Source of the DNA: Acaricomes phytoseiuli DSM 14247
GTDB lineage: Bacteria > Actinomycetota > Actinomycetes > Actinomycetales > Micrococcaceae
Reading direction: 5' to 3'
Length of the DNA stretch: 64,000 bases
Assembly: GCF_000376245.1 (NCBI RefSeq)
Contig: NZ_AQXM01000062.1
Location: 1-64,000 of the forward strand
The notes beneath the pieces were generated by a model that was given only the letters and a program-made list of their open reading frames with translations, was not told the origin of the DNA and did not search any database. The position numbers and the translations under genes were made by a program. The number at the start of each line of letters is the position of its first letter. Position 1 is the stretch's first letter. Below are positions 1-8,414 of this stretch, piece after piece.

Positions 1-2
1 GC

Positions 3-74
3 CGGCAACGCGGCCTCGGCAAACTCACTCCCGTAGAGTTTGAGACGATCTACACGGACGCGAAAGCGGCCTGA
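3..74 (+). pseudogene. IS3-family transposase, C-terminal end only
   Basis: An open frame entering from the left edge reads RQRGLGKLTPVEFETIY and then a short tail before a TGA stop. This is the usual C-terminus of IS3-group OrfB transposases (DDE integrase core), where an LG-x-L-TP-x-EFE block follows the last helix. Only 23 codons are inside the window, so it cannot be decided whether the upstream gene is intact. It is marked partial for that reason. The IS-end-like sequence just downstream and the small HTH genes that follow make a mobile-element setting likely. Confidence 0.75.
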
Positions 75-117
75 TCACCCCAAACCCCAACTGTCAACCA
101 AACCCGGGACAGACCCA
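75..117 (+). mobile_element. probable right end of an IS3-type element
   Basis: Shortly after the transposase stop comes GTCAACCAAACCCGGGACAG followed by ACCCA. The GTCAACCAAACC-type block is typical of the terminal inverted repeats of actinobacterial IS3 elements, which end in CA. The left end lies outside the window, so the inverted repeat partner and the target-site duplication cannot be checked. The boundary near 117 is an estimate. Nothing recognisable lies between this end and position 230. Confidence 0.5.
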
Positions 118-230
118 AAACATAAGACCTCCCTCTAGAAAAGCGCTGGATGACTCTCGCCGTAAATCATTGAATATCGCGCGCGCGGCTTTCGGCATCA
201 GCTCAGAGTAGGAAGTACCTGGATCAAGAT

Positions 231-662
231 TTACAGCCCTGGTAACTGCTCCGCAGCGCTCAGATGCTCCTCTACCCGCGCGACGCGACGCCGCACCGCG
301 GGCATATCGGCCTCGCCGAAGCGGGCCATGGCCAGTGCCTCCGCGGCCGTGGCCAGCGCATTGGCCGCCTGGCTCAGCTCCCGGTGCAGCGCATTGAGAT
401 CGCCTTGGGGAAGTTCGAAATTCTCACTGGGAGCGATCTTCTGAGCGCGCCGGCACAAACGGTGCACTCTGGGCAGGCCTTCGGCCAGCTGATCCGCCAG
501 GGGCACCGCCGCCTCGTGAAGTGCAGGGTCATCAATGCCCTCGAGGATCTGATGGAAACGATCCAGGCCGCGACGGAACCTGTCGTGCACGCGCCGCCAC
601 ACGCCCTTGCCGAGCTCTTCTTCGAGACGCCGTTCAGCCCGGAACCTGGAGAATAATCGCAT
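231..662 (-). CDS. conserved actinobacterial hypothetical protein
   Basis: This is a 143-residue soluble, strongly charged, alpha-helical protein that begins MRLFSRFRAERRLEEEL. I know similar short proteins in Arthrobacter-type genomes without an assigned function. Arg/Glu-rich heptad-like stretches suggest helical bundles or coiled coil; there is no signal peptide and no membrane segment. The opposite-strand frame over the same bases is Gln/His-rich and looks like a shadow. It is transcribed toward the IS end and is probably the last chromosomal gene before the insertion. Confidence 0.65.
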   Translation of the reverse strand: MRLFSRFRAERRLEEELGKGVWRRVHDRFRRGLDRFHQILEGIDDPALHEAAVPLADQLAEGLPRVHRLCRRAQKIAPSENFELPQGDLNALHRELSQAANALATAAEALAMARFGEADMPAVRRRVARVEEHLSAAEQLPGL

Positions 663-774
663 TCAACAGCCCTGACGTCAGCTGCCAGCGCGGCAGCGGC
701 AGGCGGGCTCGGTGCGATTCACAAAGTCATAATCTCATGCAGCGCTCAGTCCGCGCACCGGGCCTGCGATACTT

Positions 775-1110
775 TCAGAATCTTCCCGGCTCACGGGCGC
801 TCCGGCCCGGCAAGCCGTACGGACCCCGCCCGGGAATACGCGGTGGCCCCGAACCGGTCGAGCGCTGAACAGCAGCAAAAGGGTCGAACCCCTCCGGCAA
901 GGGCGTGGAAAGACTGAACAGCGCGGTCACCGGCACGCCGAGGGCTCTGCTGATGCGCTGCGCCAGAGCCGGGGTGCAGGATGTCCGCCGGCCGGATAGC
1001 AGATGCGAGATGAAGCCCTTAGAACAACCCGCGCGAACAGCCAGCTGATTCAGCGATAACCCTTCCTGCTGCATCAAGGCGCGTAGCGTTACTGAACTCT
1101 TCAGGCGCAT
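775..1110 (-). CDS. small XRE-type HTH regulator
   Basis: This 111-residue protein has a helix-turn-helix over about residues 8-65: LRALMQQEGLSLNQLAVRAG, then SKGFISHLLSGRRTSCTPALA and ISRALGVPVTALF. The layout matches XRE/Cro-like DNA-binding proteins common on phages and conjugative elements. The last 30 residues are Pro/Gly/Arg-rich and of low complexity. It is transcribed away from the regulator at 1357, and the two share a 246-nt intergenic region with repeated operator-like sites, an arrangement typical of paired phage or plasmid repressors. The target is inferred, not shown. Confidence 0.75.
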   Translation of the reverse strand: MRLKSSVTLRALMQQEGLSLNQLAVRAGCSKGFISHLLSGRRTSCTPALAQRISRALGVPVTALFSLSTPLPEGFDPFAAVQRSTGSGPPRIPGRGPYGLPGRSAREPGRF

Positions 1111-1212
1111 CGATCATCCCCTCCGACTCTCCCCTCCGGCCGGTATCAATCCGCCGCGATTCGCACCAGTGTCCCTTGGAAAATAAACAACTGTCAATTA
1201 TTGAGGTACTTT

Positions 1213-1319
1213 TTATCTACAACTGGTAGACGGTATGTTTATACCGGCTAGCACTCACAATATGAACGGCAGGAAATGCACGCAGAGCAGGGCAGAAATC
1301 TGGTAGACGGTTAGATAAA
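1213..1319. promoter_or_regulatory. operator-like repeats between divergent regulators
   Basis: The 12-mer CTGGTAGACGGT occurs twice in the same orientation, at 1223-1234 and 1300-1311. The first copy runs into a dyad, CGGTAT-GTTT-ATACCG, at 1231-1246. TTTATCTA at 1213-1220 and its reverse complement TAGATAAA at 1312-1319 flank the set. Such direct plus inverted repeats between two divergently transcribed HTH genes are what a shared operator of one or both regulators would look like. No -35/-10 pair is clear enough to name. Confidence 0.5.
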
Positions 1320-1356
1320 CTTCTGACATCTCGGGATCGAGGGAAGGCTAAGCAAG

Positions 1357-1761
1357 GTGGCACATCAGCGCAGCTCCGAAGCATCGGAAGACCGCAGCTC
1401 CATCGGCGAGCTCATTCTCGCCGAACGGCGCAGCAGCGGCGCTTCCTATCGTGAGCTTGCCGCCCGTGCTGAACAAGCCGGTTTCTCGATCAAATTCCAG
1501 TACCTCAACGAGCTGGCGAAGTCCGGCCCCAAAGGCTGGCCGAAGAATCCGGATACCTTCCGAGCTCTAGCACTGATCCTGAAACTGCCGGTGCGCACCA
1601 TCGTGCTCGCTTATGCCGCCAGCCTCGGCCTGGATGTTGAGAATCCGGAATCGAAATTGGCTGAGCAGCTTCCGGTGAATACCCGTGATCTCTCCGATGA
1701 CATGACGGATGCGCTACTGCACGTCATCCGCGCCGCGGGCCAGAAATTTCAGAAACCCTGA
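1357..1761 (+). CDS. HTH-type regulator, phage/plasmid-like
   Basis: This 134-residue protein starts at GTG. Residues about 15-85 (SIGELILAERRSSGASYREL, then YLNELAKSGPKGWPKNPDTF and ALALILKLPVRTIVLAYAAS) resemble XRE-like helix-turn-helix proteins of actinobacterial mobile elements. These define a repressor-like N-terminus and an amphipathic helical tail. Its stop is one base from the stop of the convergent ybdD-like gene. It probably forms a regulatory pair with the divergent gene at 775-1110. No integrase or excisionase is visible, so the element is incomplete inside the window. Confidence 0.65.
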   Translation: MAHQRSSEASEDRSSIGELILAERRSSGASYRELAARAEQAGFSIKFQYLNELAKSGPKGWPKNPDTFRALALILKLPVRTIVLAYAASLGLDVENPESKLAEQLPVNTRDLSDDMTDALLHVIRAAGQKFQKP

Positions 1762-1762
1762 A

Positions 1763-1981
1763 TCAGCAGCAGCGGCCCTGCGGGTTGACGTCTTGCCGGT
1801 CCGTTTTATCCCGCCAGAACTCAGCCGCGGTCATCGGCGCTGATTCCGGGTGCGTCGCTACGTGATGAGCGAGGTAGCGTTCATAGGCGTCCTCGCCCAG
1901 AACTCCCCGGATCAGCCAGCGCAGCGAGCGCCAAGCCCGACGCACAGCAGCGGCCGACTGACGGGTGACAGAGCCGCTCAA
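1763..1981 (-). CDS. YbdD/YjiX-family (DUF466) small protein
   Basis: This 72-residue protein contains the family block LGEDAYERYLAHH and ends in GRCC, the usual Cys-Cys tail of YbdD/YjiX proteins. These are encoded directly behind CstA and are thought to help the CstA/BtsT pyruvate and peptide carriers. The longer upstream frame overlaps cstA. I choose the TTG at 1981-1979 because it overlaps the cstA TGA (reverse strand ATTGA) and has AGGAG six bases upstream, giving the usual length. Translational coupling to cstA is likely. Confidence 0.85.
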   Translation of the reverse strand: MSGSVTRQSAAAVRRAWRSLRWLIRGVLGEDAYERYLAHHVATHPESAPMTAAEFWRDKTDRQDVNPQGRCC

Positions 1982-4317
1982 TGCCCGCTCCTGACCATTC
2001 GGGCCCGCTCCGATGCCGGCAAGGACTCGAGGTAGCGCAGCCACTCCGCCTCCAGCTCTTTCTCTGCTGGCGTCGCCAGGAAACCCGCGGGTGCGTAGAT
2101 CCTGGAGGGCACCGCCGGATCCTCGAAGCCCTCGACCACACCGGCATCTTCGACTTGGGCGTCATCGGCCTGAATATCTCCGCGGCTGCGCAGCCAGAGG
2201 CGCAACGTCACCCAACAGGCCACCGCGATGACGATCATCGCCAGCACCACGAAAGTCACCGACAGCACACCCTGGACCAGGGTGTTGCGCACCACTGCTT
2301 CCATCGCCGCGGTGCTGTTCGCGGTACCGAAAGATGTTCTGCCATCGGCCAGCGCCTGGCGGAAAGCCCCGTTCTGCGCGAAGTACCCCACCGCCGGCAC
2401 CGGGGAGAAGATCTTCTGGAACGAGGCGGTGGTCGTCACCACCGCGGCGAAGGCCAGCGGAGCGCCGACGATCCAGAGCCGCTTCCACCTCCCGGAACGG
2501 GCGCAGATCACCAGACAGACCGCGAGCGCAATCGCCGCAAGCAGCTGATTGGCGATACCGAAGAGCGGGAAGAGCGTATTGATCCCGCCGAGCGGGTCGG
2601 TCACGCCCATGAGCAGCACAGCGCCCCAGGCGGCGACCATCACCGCGGTGGCACCCCACGCCCCCGGCCGCCAGGCGGTGTCCTTGAGTTTGGGGACGAA
2701 GTTCCCCAGCGCATCCTGGAGCATGAACCGGGAGACCCTGGTCCCGGCGTCCACTGCGGTCAGGATGAACAGGGCCTCGAACATGATCGCGAAGTGATAC
2801 CAGAAGGACATGAAGGCCTGGCCGCCCACGAACTGATGCATGATCTGCGCCAGGCCCACAGCCAGGGTCGGCGCACCGCCGGTACGGGAGACCACGGACT
2901 GCTCCCCCACGTCCTGGGCGGTCTGCGTCAACATCTCCGGGGTCAGGTTCACCCCGGAGAGGCCCAGCGAGTTCACGAAGGCCACTGCGCCCTCGACGGT
3001 TCCACCGGTGGCCGCGGCCGAGGAGTTCATCGCGAAGTAGATGCCCCGGTCGATGGACAGCGCGGCGACAAGCGCCATGATGGCCACGAAAGATTCCATG
3101 AGCATCCCGCCGTACCCGATGAACCGGGTCTGGCGCTCTTTCTCGATGAGCTTGGGCGTGGTGCCGGAGGAGATCAGGGCGTGGAATCCGGAAAGCGCCC
3201 CGCAGGCGATGGTCACGAAGAGGAAGGGGAAGATGGAGCCGGTGAACACGGGCCCGTCATCGCGAGAAGCGAATTCGCTGAACGCCGGGACGCTGATCTC
3301 CGGCCGGACGATGATGATCGCCAGCGCCAGCATCACGATAACGCCGATCTTCATGAAGGTCGAGAGATAGTCACGGGGTGCCAGCAGCAACCAGACCGGT
3401 AGCACCGCGGCGATGAAGCCGTAGATGATGATGCCCCAGGCGATGGTGACCTTGTCGAGGTGGAAGAACGCTCCACCCCACTCGGTATTGGACACCCAGC
3501 CGCCGCCGATGATCGCGGCCATGAGCAGTACGAAGCCGATGACGGAGACCTCGGTGACCTTGCCCGGGCGCAGGAAGCGCAGATAGCAGCCCATGAACAG
3601 GGCGATCGGCACGGTCATCGACACCGAGAAGACACCCCAGGGGCTCTCCGCGAGCGCGTTGACCACCACGAGGGCCAGGATCGCCACGATGATCACCATG
3701 ATCACGATGGTGGCGATGATCGCCGCGGTGCCGCCGATGACGCCCAGCTCATCCCGGGCCATCTGCCCCAGGGAGCGCCCGCCCCTGCGCATCGAGAAGA
3801 ACATCACCAGGTAGTCCTGAACCGCTCCGGCCAGGATCACCCCGACGATGATCCAGATGGTTCCCGGCAGGAACCCCATCTGCGCTGCCAGCACCGGCCC
3901 TACCAGGGGCCCGGCGCCCGCGATAGCGGCGAAGTGGTGGCCGAAGAGGATCCGCCGGTCCGTCACCGCGTAATCCTTGCCATCGGCCTTGTACTCCGCG
4001 GGAGTGGCCCGGCGATCATCCGGGCGCAGCAGATGCTTCTCGATGTACTTGGAGTAGAAGCGGTAGCCGATCAGGTAGCTGCAGACCGCGGCGAAGACGA
4101 ACCAGATGGCGTTGACCGTCTCCCCGCGGACCACGGCGAGCATCACCCAGGCCAGGCCGCCGAGCAGGCCTATGCCGACCCAGATCGCGATCTTCACCGG
4201 CGTCCAATGCTGGGTTTCGGCTTCGAGCTGCTCCGGATCTACTGCGGCCGGCGGCATCGTTTCAACAGTTCCAACGCCGGGAGTGGGAGCCGGATCGGGC
4301 TGAGCACTATGGCTCAT
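1978..4317 (-). CDS. cstA: carbon starvation protein A (CstA) family transporter
   Basis: This 779-residue polytopic membrane protein belongs to the CstA family, whose members take up pyruvate and/or peptides under carbon limitation. A hydrophilic N-terminus of about 45 residues is followed by more than fifteen hydrophobic segments. It shows the family block GHHFAAIAGAGPLVGPVLAA near residue 125, the GCGALSGFHALISSGTTPK-type loop near residue 380 (written here with ACGALSGF), and DAGTRVSRFMLQDALG further on. The start ATG has a GGAGGAGAAC ribosome site. It forms an operon with the ybdD-like gene behind it. The divergent subtilase gene and a long hairpin lie upstream. Confidence 0.93.
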   Translation of the reverse strand: MSHSAQPDPAPTPGVGTVETMPPAAVDPEQLEAETQHWTPVKIAIWVGIGLLGGLAWVMLAVVRGETVNAIWFVFAAVCSYLIGYRFYSKYIEKHLLRPDDRRATPAEYKADGKDYAVTDRRILFGHHFAAIAGAGPLVGPVLAAQMGFLPGTIWIIVGVILAGAVQDYLVMFFSMRRGGRSLGQMARDELGVIGGTAAIIATIVIMVIIVAILALVVVNALAESPWGVFSVSMTVPIALFMGCYLRFLRPGKVTEVSVIGFVLLMAAIIGGGWVSNTEWGGAFFHLDKVTIAWGIIIYGFIAAVLPVWLLLAPRDYLSTFMKIGVIVMLALAIIIVRPEISVPAFSEFASRDDGPVFTGSIFPFLFVTIACGALSGFHALISSGTTPKLIEKERQTRFIGYGGMLMESFVAIMALVAALSIDRGIYFAMNSSAAATGGTVEGAVAFVNSLGLSGVNLTPEMLTQTAQDVGEQSVVSRTGGAPTLAVGLAQIMHQFVGGQAFMSFWYHFAIMFEALFILTAVDAGTRVSRFMLQDALGNFVPKLKDTAWRPGAWGATAVMVAAWGAVLLMGVTDPLGGINTLFPLFGIANQLLAAIALAVCLVICARSGRWKRLWIVGAPLAFAAVVTTTASFQKIFSPVPAVGYFAQNGAFRQALADGRTSFGTANSTAAMEAVVRNTLVQGVLSVTFVVLAMIVIAVACWVTLRLWLRSRGDIQADDAQVEDAGVVEGFEDPAVPSRIYAPAGFLATPAEKELEAEWLRYLESLPASERARMVRSGH

Positions 4318-4379
4318 GTTCTCCTCCTTGAGAAAGCTATGAACTCTGGAAGTAGGTTACTCCCTGTTGCGCGATGAAG

Positions 4380-4438
4380 TTCAGTGGTGCGCTGTGGCGG
4401 CTCAGAGCGATTCTGAGCCGCCACAGCGCACCACTGAA
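4380..4438. repeat. 27-bp perfect hairpin, long inverted repeat (copy A)
   Basis: Arm 4380-4406 starts TTCAGTGGTGCGC and ends GGCGGCTCAGA. It is followed by the 5-nt loop GCGAT and the exact reverse complement at 4412-4438. It sits between two divergently transcribed genes (cstA and the subtilase), which is not a place for a terminator. A second hairpin at 55241-55315 shares the same core with compensated changes, so this looks like a dispersed repeat of the REP or MITE kind. Confidence 0.85.
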
Positions 4439-4589
4439 GGGTGGGAGGCGTCAGGCCGAGACGAAACCGGTGCTGAGAAAGCGCTAAGAAGACGTAATGT
4501 TTCTCGGTGAGACATGGGTCACGTATGGTATCAATCAACGGTCCGTGGGGGGCCGCTCGCGAATACCGCGAATTCATCGGGAGGAACCC

Positions 4590-7500
4590 ATGATCCACGC
4601 GTCGATGATCGACAGCGCCCGCAGGAAAAAACGTCGAATCTCCCTGGCCTGGGCCATCGCCCTGACCCTTGCCGGAAGCGCCGTGATGCCGGCGTTCGCC
4701 GCCGATCGAGTCCCCAGTGGCGAGGCGGCCTCCACCATCCCGCCCGAGGTCAAGATCAGCCCGGAACTGGCTGCAGCTGACGGCCCGGTGGCCGTTTACG
4801 TCCAGTTCTCCGGCCAGGGCGCTTATGCGGCCACGCAGCCGGAGTCGGTCAAGGAGAACCGTGCGGCCCCGGTGGATGCCGCTCAGCGCGTGAGCCAGAT
4901 CCGTGACGAGATCGAGCAGACCGCCCAGGATGTCAGCGCGGAAGCCTCTGCCACTGCGCTCTACACCACCACGAACACCTTGCCCGGGGTGGCGCTCAAC
5001 GGCGATGCCGCCGAACTCCGGGAGCTCAGCAATCGTCCTGACGTCGTGAAAATCACCCCGATCGTCCCCAAGACCATCCCGGAGAACAAGAACACCGTCA
5101 TCGATACCCGGGCCCTGAACACCTGGGTCAAAACCGGCCAGACCGGTCAGGGCGTCAAAGTGGCCGTGATCGATTCCGGTGTCGATTACACCCACACCGG
5201 CTTCGGTGGCCCTGGAACCCAGGAGGCCTTCAATCAGGCGGCGGCCTCACCCGAGCTGGTTCCCGGAACTTACGATCCGCAGAAGTTCATCGGCGGCTAC
5301 GATCTCGCCGGGGATAGCTACAACGCCAGCACATCAAGCCCGGATTACCAGCCGGTCCCGAACCCGGATAACAACCCCTTGGACTGCCGGGCCGGCGGTC
5401 ATGGCACTCATGTGGCCGGCACTGTCGCCGGGTACGGGGTGAACGAAGACGGCACGACCTTCCGGGCCGGGCAGAACGGCAACCCGCAGTACTCCGAACT
5501 CACCGCCGATCAGGTCGGCGGGATGCGGATCGGCCCGGGTTCGGCACCGGAGGCTCAGCTCATGGCGTTCCGGGTCTTCGGCTGCGCCGGCAGCACCAAT
5601 CTGACCATCCAGGCTCTGGACCGCGCCCTGGACCCAAACCAGGACGGTAATTTCGATGACCGCGCGGACATCGTGAATCTTTCCCTGGGCTCCACCTACG
5701 CCCCGGCCGCGGATCCGGAGAACGACGTGATCGGTGCGCTGACCCGGAACGGCGTGCTCTCCGTGATCTCCTCGGGCAACTCCGGCGACTTCTATGACAT
5801 CGGTGGAACCCCGGGGAACGCCAAGTTCGCACTCACCGTGGCCAATTCGGTGGGTTCCAGGATCGCGCTGGATCGCGTAGATGTGCTGGCACCGCAAAGA
5901 GGGCAGGCGGTGGGCCAGTACTCTGGCTTCGATCCGAGCAAATTCACCGCTGAACAGCTCACCGGGACGGTGGTCAACGGGCCGGCCGGGCAGAACGCCG
6001 ATGGCTGCCAGCCGTTCTCGGCCGAGGACGCCGCCAGGGTGGACGGGCAGTGGGTCTGGCTGAGCTGGGATGAGAACAGCAGTACGCGCCGCTGCGGCTC
6101 GACGGCCCGGTTCGACAATGCTGAGAAGGCCGGGGCAAAAGGGGTGGTGCTCGATTCGAGCCTCGAGGTCTTCGGCAGCGGGATCGCCGGGAATCAGACG
6201 ATCCCGGGCGTGCAGCTGACCAAGAGTTTCTCGGATCAGCTGCGCCCCGACGCCGAGGCCGGAACCCTGCGGATCCGGCTCAGCGCGGAGTACAAAGGCA
6301 CCGGCAGCGGGCCGACCAACGCTCTGGATACACTGAACCCGAGTTCTTCTCGTGGTGTGCACGGCTCGAACGGCATCGTGAAACCCGATGTCGCGGCGCC
6401 CGGCACCTCCATCGGATCGGTTGCGGTGGGCTCCGGCAATGGGGCCTCCGTCAAAAGCGGTACCTCGATGTCCGCACCGCTGGTCTCCGGCATCGCCGCT
6501 CTCGTGATGGCCAAGACCAAGCTGCCGGCACTCGATGTGAAGTCGATTGTCATGAATACCGCCAATCAGGACGTCTACCGCGGTGAGAATGTCTATGGCC
6601 CCGGGCGGGTGGGCTCGGGCCGGGTGGACGCGCTCGATGCGGTCACTACGGAGGCTTACGCTTTCGCCACCGATGATCCGGAGCTGACCAGCGTGAACTT
6701 CGGGGTACTCGAAGTGACCGATCAGCCCGTTTCGATCACGCGTCAGGTCACGGTCAAGAACACCGGTAGCACTGCTCGTGACTACTCGGTGCAGTATCTC
6801 CCGGCCACCACGGTGCCCGGCGTGGAGTACCAGATCGGGTCCACCGTGAGCGTACCGGCACAGGGATCGAGCACCGTGGACATCACACTCACGATCACCG
6901 ACCCCACCGCCTTGCGCAAGACCCTGGATCCCACCATGGACCGGGTGCAGGGCGATCGGAAGCTGCCGCGTCAATTCATCGCGGAAGCTTCCGGGCGTCT
7001 GGAGCTGAGCGCTCCGGAGACCCCGACGCTCCGGGTTCCCGTGTATACCGCGCCGAAGCCGGTCTCCGCGATGACCGCTGGAGAGTCCTTGGAGTTCTCC
7101 GATGCCGAGGCGCAGAGCACCGGCGTCGATCTCAACGGCAGGCCACTGGCTCAGGGGCCGATCGGCGGGGATGGTTACAACTCCCTGCTGGGCGCTTTCG
7201 AGCTGCAGAGCAGCAGCCCACGGCAGGATAAAGTCCTCGACGAGGGCAGCGGGCAGAACAGCGCAGTGCGGTCCATGGATCTGCAGTACGTAGGTGTTTC
7301 ATCGAATGCGCTCGCGCTGAAGGCCGCCGGCTTGGATCCGAACGACGCTGATATCCAGTTCGGCATCAGCACCTGGGGAAACTGGGCGGCATTGAGCAAC
7401 TTCTACCGGGTCTATGTGGATATTGATACCAATGCCGATGGGAAGGACGACTTCCAGCTGCGGCTCGGCAACGTGACCGGCGTGGATCTTCCGGTGGCTG

Positions 7501-8243
7501 CACTGTATCGCTACCAGGCCGATGGGCGGCTAGCGGCTAATCCCGATGCCATCCGCCCGCTCAACGACCTCGACGGCTCTGTGGACAGCAACACCATGGA
7601 CACCAATGTCATGGTGCTGCCCGTCTACGCCAGGGATCTGGGTCTCGATCTGAACAACCCGGCACCGCTCAGCTACCAGGTCACCACCTATTCATCACTG
7701 AAGGTCAAAGACGGCCGGCTGGTACCCGTGGATCAGACCGAGCCGAAGACCTTCGACCCGGCTAACCCATCACTATGGTTCGATGACGGCACCGGCAGCG
7801 CGCTGTTCCTGGATAAGCCGGAGACCACGCTGACAGCCAATCGGAGCGCAGGGCTGACCGACGCCAAAGCCCTTTTCCTGCACCTGCAGAATGCGACCGG
7901 GAACTTGGGTGCGGACGGCGATGGCGGCCAGCGCGCCGAAGTACTGCCGATCGCGGTCATTGAGCCGGAACCGACCACCACCAGCACCCCAACTCCCACA
8001 CCGACCGACACGACGGCCCCTCCGGGGAACACCGGAGAACCGACGACGGCAACGCCTTCCCCTGGAACGGATGGCGGCGGAAACGATGGCGGGGGCGGTG
8101 GCTCCGGGACGGTCACGACCGCGGGCGATACCCTGAGCGACACCGGGGTTCCCCAATGGCTACTGATGCTCGGCGCGGCAGCTGTGCTGATCACCCTTCT
8201 AGGCGGAGCGGCAATGCTCTCGGTGAGGCCGCGCAGGCACTGA
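4590..8243 (+). CDS. secreted subtilisin-like serine protease (S8) with PA domain and C-terminal membrane anchor
   Basis: Extracellular peptidase of 1217 residues. The ATG at 4590 has GGGAGG five bases upstream and gives a signal peptide (basic RRKKRR, hydrophobic core, cut near AFAAD). A propeptide-like region of about 160 residues follows. The catalytic triad is clear: Asp in VAVIDSGVDYTHTG (about 195), His in GGHGTHVAGT (about 271) and Ser in SGTSMSAPLVSG (about 626). A protease-associated insert lies between His and Ser (about 450-560). After the catalytic domain come beta-rich domains, a Thr/Pro and Gly-rich spacer, LSDTG, a membrane helix and RPRRH. LSDTG plus helix plus basic tail resembles a sortase signal with Ser for Pro. 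Likely role: protein degradation at the cell surface. Confidence 0.93.
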   Translation: MIHASMIDSARRKKRRISLAWAIALTLAGSAVMPAFAADRVPSGEAASTIPPEVKISPELAAADGPVAVYVQFSGQGAYAATQPESVKENRAAPVDAAQRVSQIRDEIEQTAQDVSAEASATALYTTTNTLPGVALNGDAAELRELSNRPDVVKITPIVPKTIPENKNTVIDTRALNTWVKTGQTGQGVKVAVIDSGVDYTHTGFGGPGTQEAFNQAAASPELVPGTYDPQKFIGGYDLAGDSYNASTSSPDYQPVPNPDNNPLDCRAGGHGTHVAGTVAGYGVNEDGTTFRAGQNGNPQYSELTADQVGGMRIGPGSAPEAQLMAFRVFGCAGSTNLTIQALDRALDPNQDGNFDDRADIVNLSLGSTYAPAADPENDVIGALTRNGVLSVISSGNSGDFYDIGGTPGNAKFALTVANSVGSRIALDRVDVLAPQRGQAVGQYSGFDPSKFTAEQLTGTVVNGPAGQNADGCQPFSAEDAARVDGQWVWLSWDENSSTRRCGSTARFDNAEKAGAKGVVLDSSLEVFGSGIAGNQTIPGVQLTKSFSDQLRPDAEAGTLRIRLSAEYKGTGSGPTNALDTLNPSSSRGVHGSNGIVKPDVAAPGTSIGSVAVGSGNGASVKSGTSMSAPLVSGIAALVMAKTKLPALDVKSIVMNTANQDVYRGENVYGPGRVGSGRVDALDAVTTEAYAFATDDPELTSVNFGVLEVTDQPVSITRQVTVKNTGSTARDYSVQYLPATTVPGVEYQIGSTVSVPAQGSSTVDITLTITDPTALRKTLDPTMDRVQGDRKLPRQFIAEASGRLELSAPETPTLRVPVYTAPKPVSAMTAGESLEFSDAEAQSTGVDLNGRPLAQGPIGGDGYNSLLGAFELQSSSPRQDKVLDEGSGQNSAVRSMDLQYVGVSSNALALKAAGLDPNDADIQFGISTWGNWAALSNFYRVYVDIDTNADGKDDFQLRLGNVTGVDLPVAALYRYQADGRLAANPDAIRPLNDLDGSVDSNTMDTNVMVLPVYARDLGLDLNNPAPLSYQVTTYSSLKVKDGRLVPVDQTEPKTFDPANPSLWFDDGTGSALFLDKPETTLTANRSAGLTDAKALFLHLQNATGNLGADGDGGQRAEVLPIAVIEPEPTTTSTPTPTPTDTTAPPGNTGEPTTATPSPGTDGGGNDGGGGGSGTVTTAGDTLSDTGVPQWLLMLGAAAVLITLLGGAAMLSVRPRRH

Positions 8244-8258
8244 TCCCACGTCATCACT

Positions 8259-8303
8259 AGAGCAACGGCAGGCCGGGTGTCACACCCAGCCTACCGTTGC
8301 TCT
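8259..8303 (+). terminator. probable terminator hairpin after the subtilase gene
   Basis: AGAGCAACGG at 8259-8268 pairs with CCGTTGCTCT at 8294-8303. An inner AGGC..GCCT and GGTGT..ACACC stem sits between them. There is no long T run after the hairpin, so it may act as an intrinsic terminator of the weak actinobacterial kind. Confidence 0.6.
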
Positions 8304-8414
8304 GCCGGATGCTGCTCTGTCATCTGCTTGATTGTCTGCTGACGATGAGTTTGGCTTGACCTTCAAGAGCCTGTAGTTGCCCGGCATGTCCTCTTCAGCG
8401 TCGAAAGTTGACCC

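Noticed and set aside
264-656. Plus-strand frame of 130 codons over the 231-662 gene
   Set aside because: It is Gln/His/Arg-rich with no known blocks; the minus-strand frame has a clean start and a familiar conserved N-terminus.
1981-4377. Long plus-strand frames opposite cstA (473 and 305 codons)
   Set aside because: They are very rich in His, Arg, Asp and Gly and mirror the codon bias of cstA, a usual shadow in high-GC DNA.
4380-4438. Long hairpin A read as an intrinsic terminator
   Set aside because: It lies between two genes that start away from each other, so no transcript needs to end there, and there is no T run.
5334-6974. 546-codon minus-strand frame inside the subtilase gene
   Set aside because: Antisense to the catalytic domain with His/Arg/Gly bias; the plus strand carries the whole Asp-His-Ser triad.
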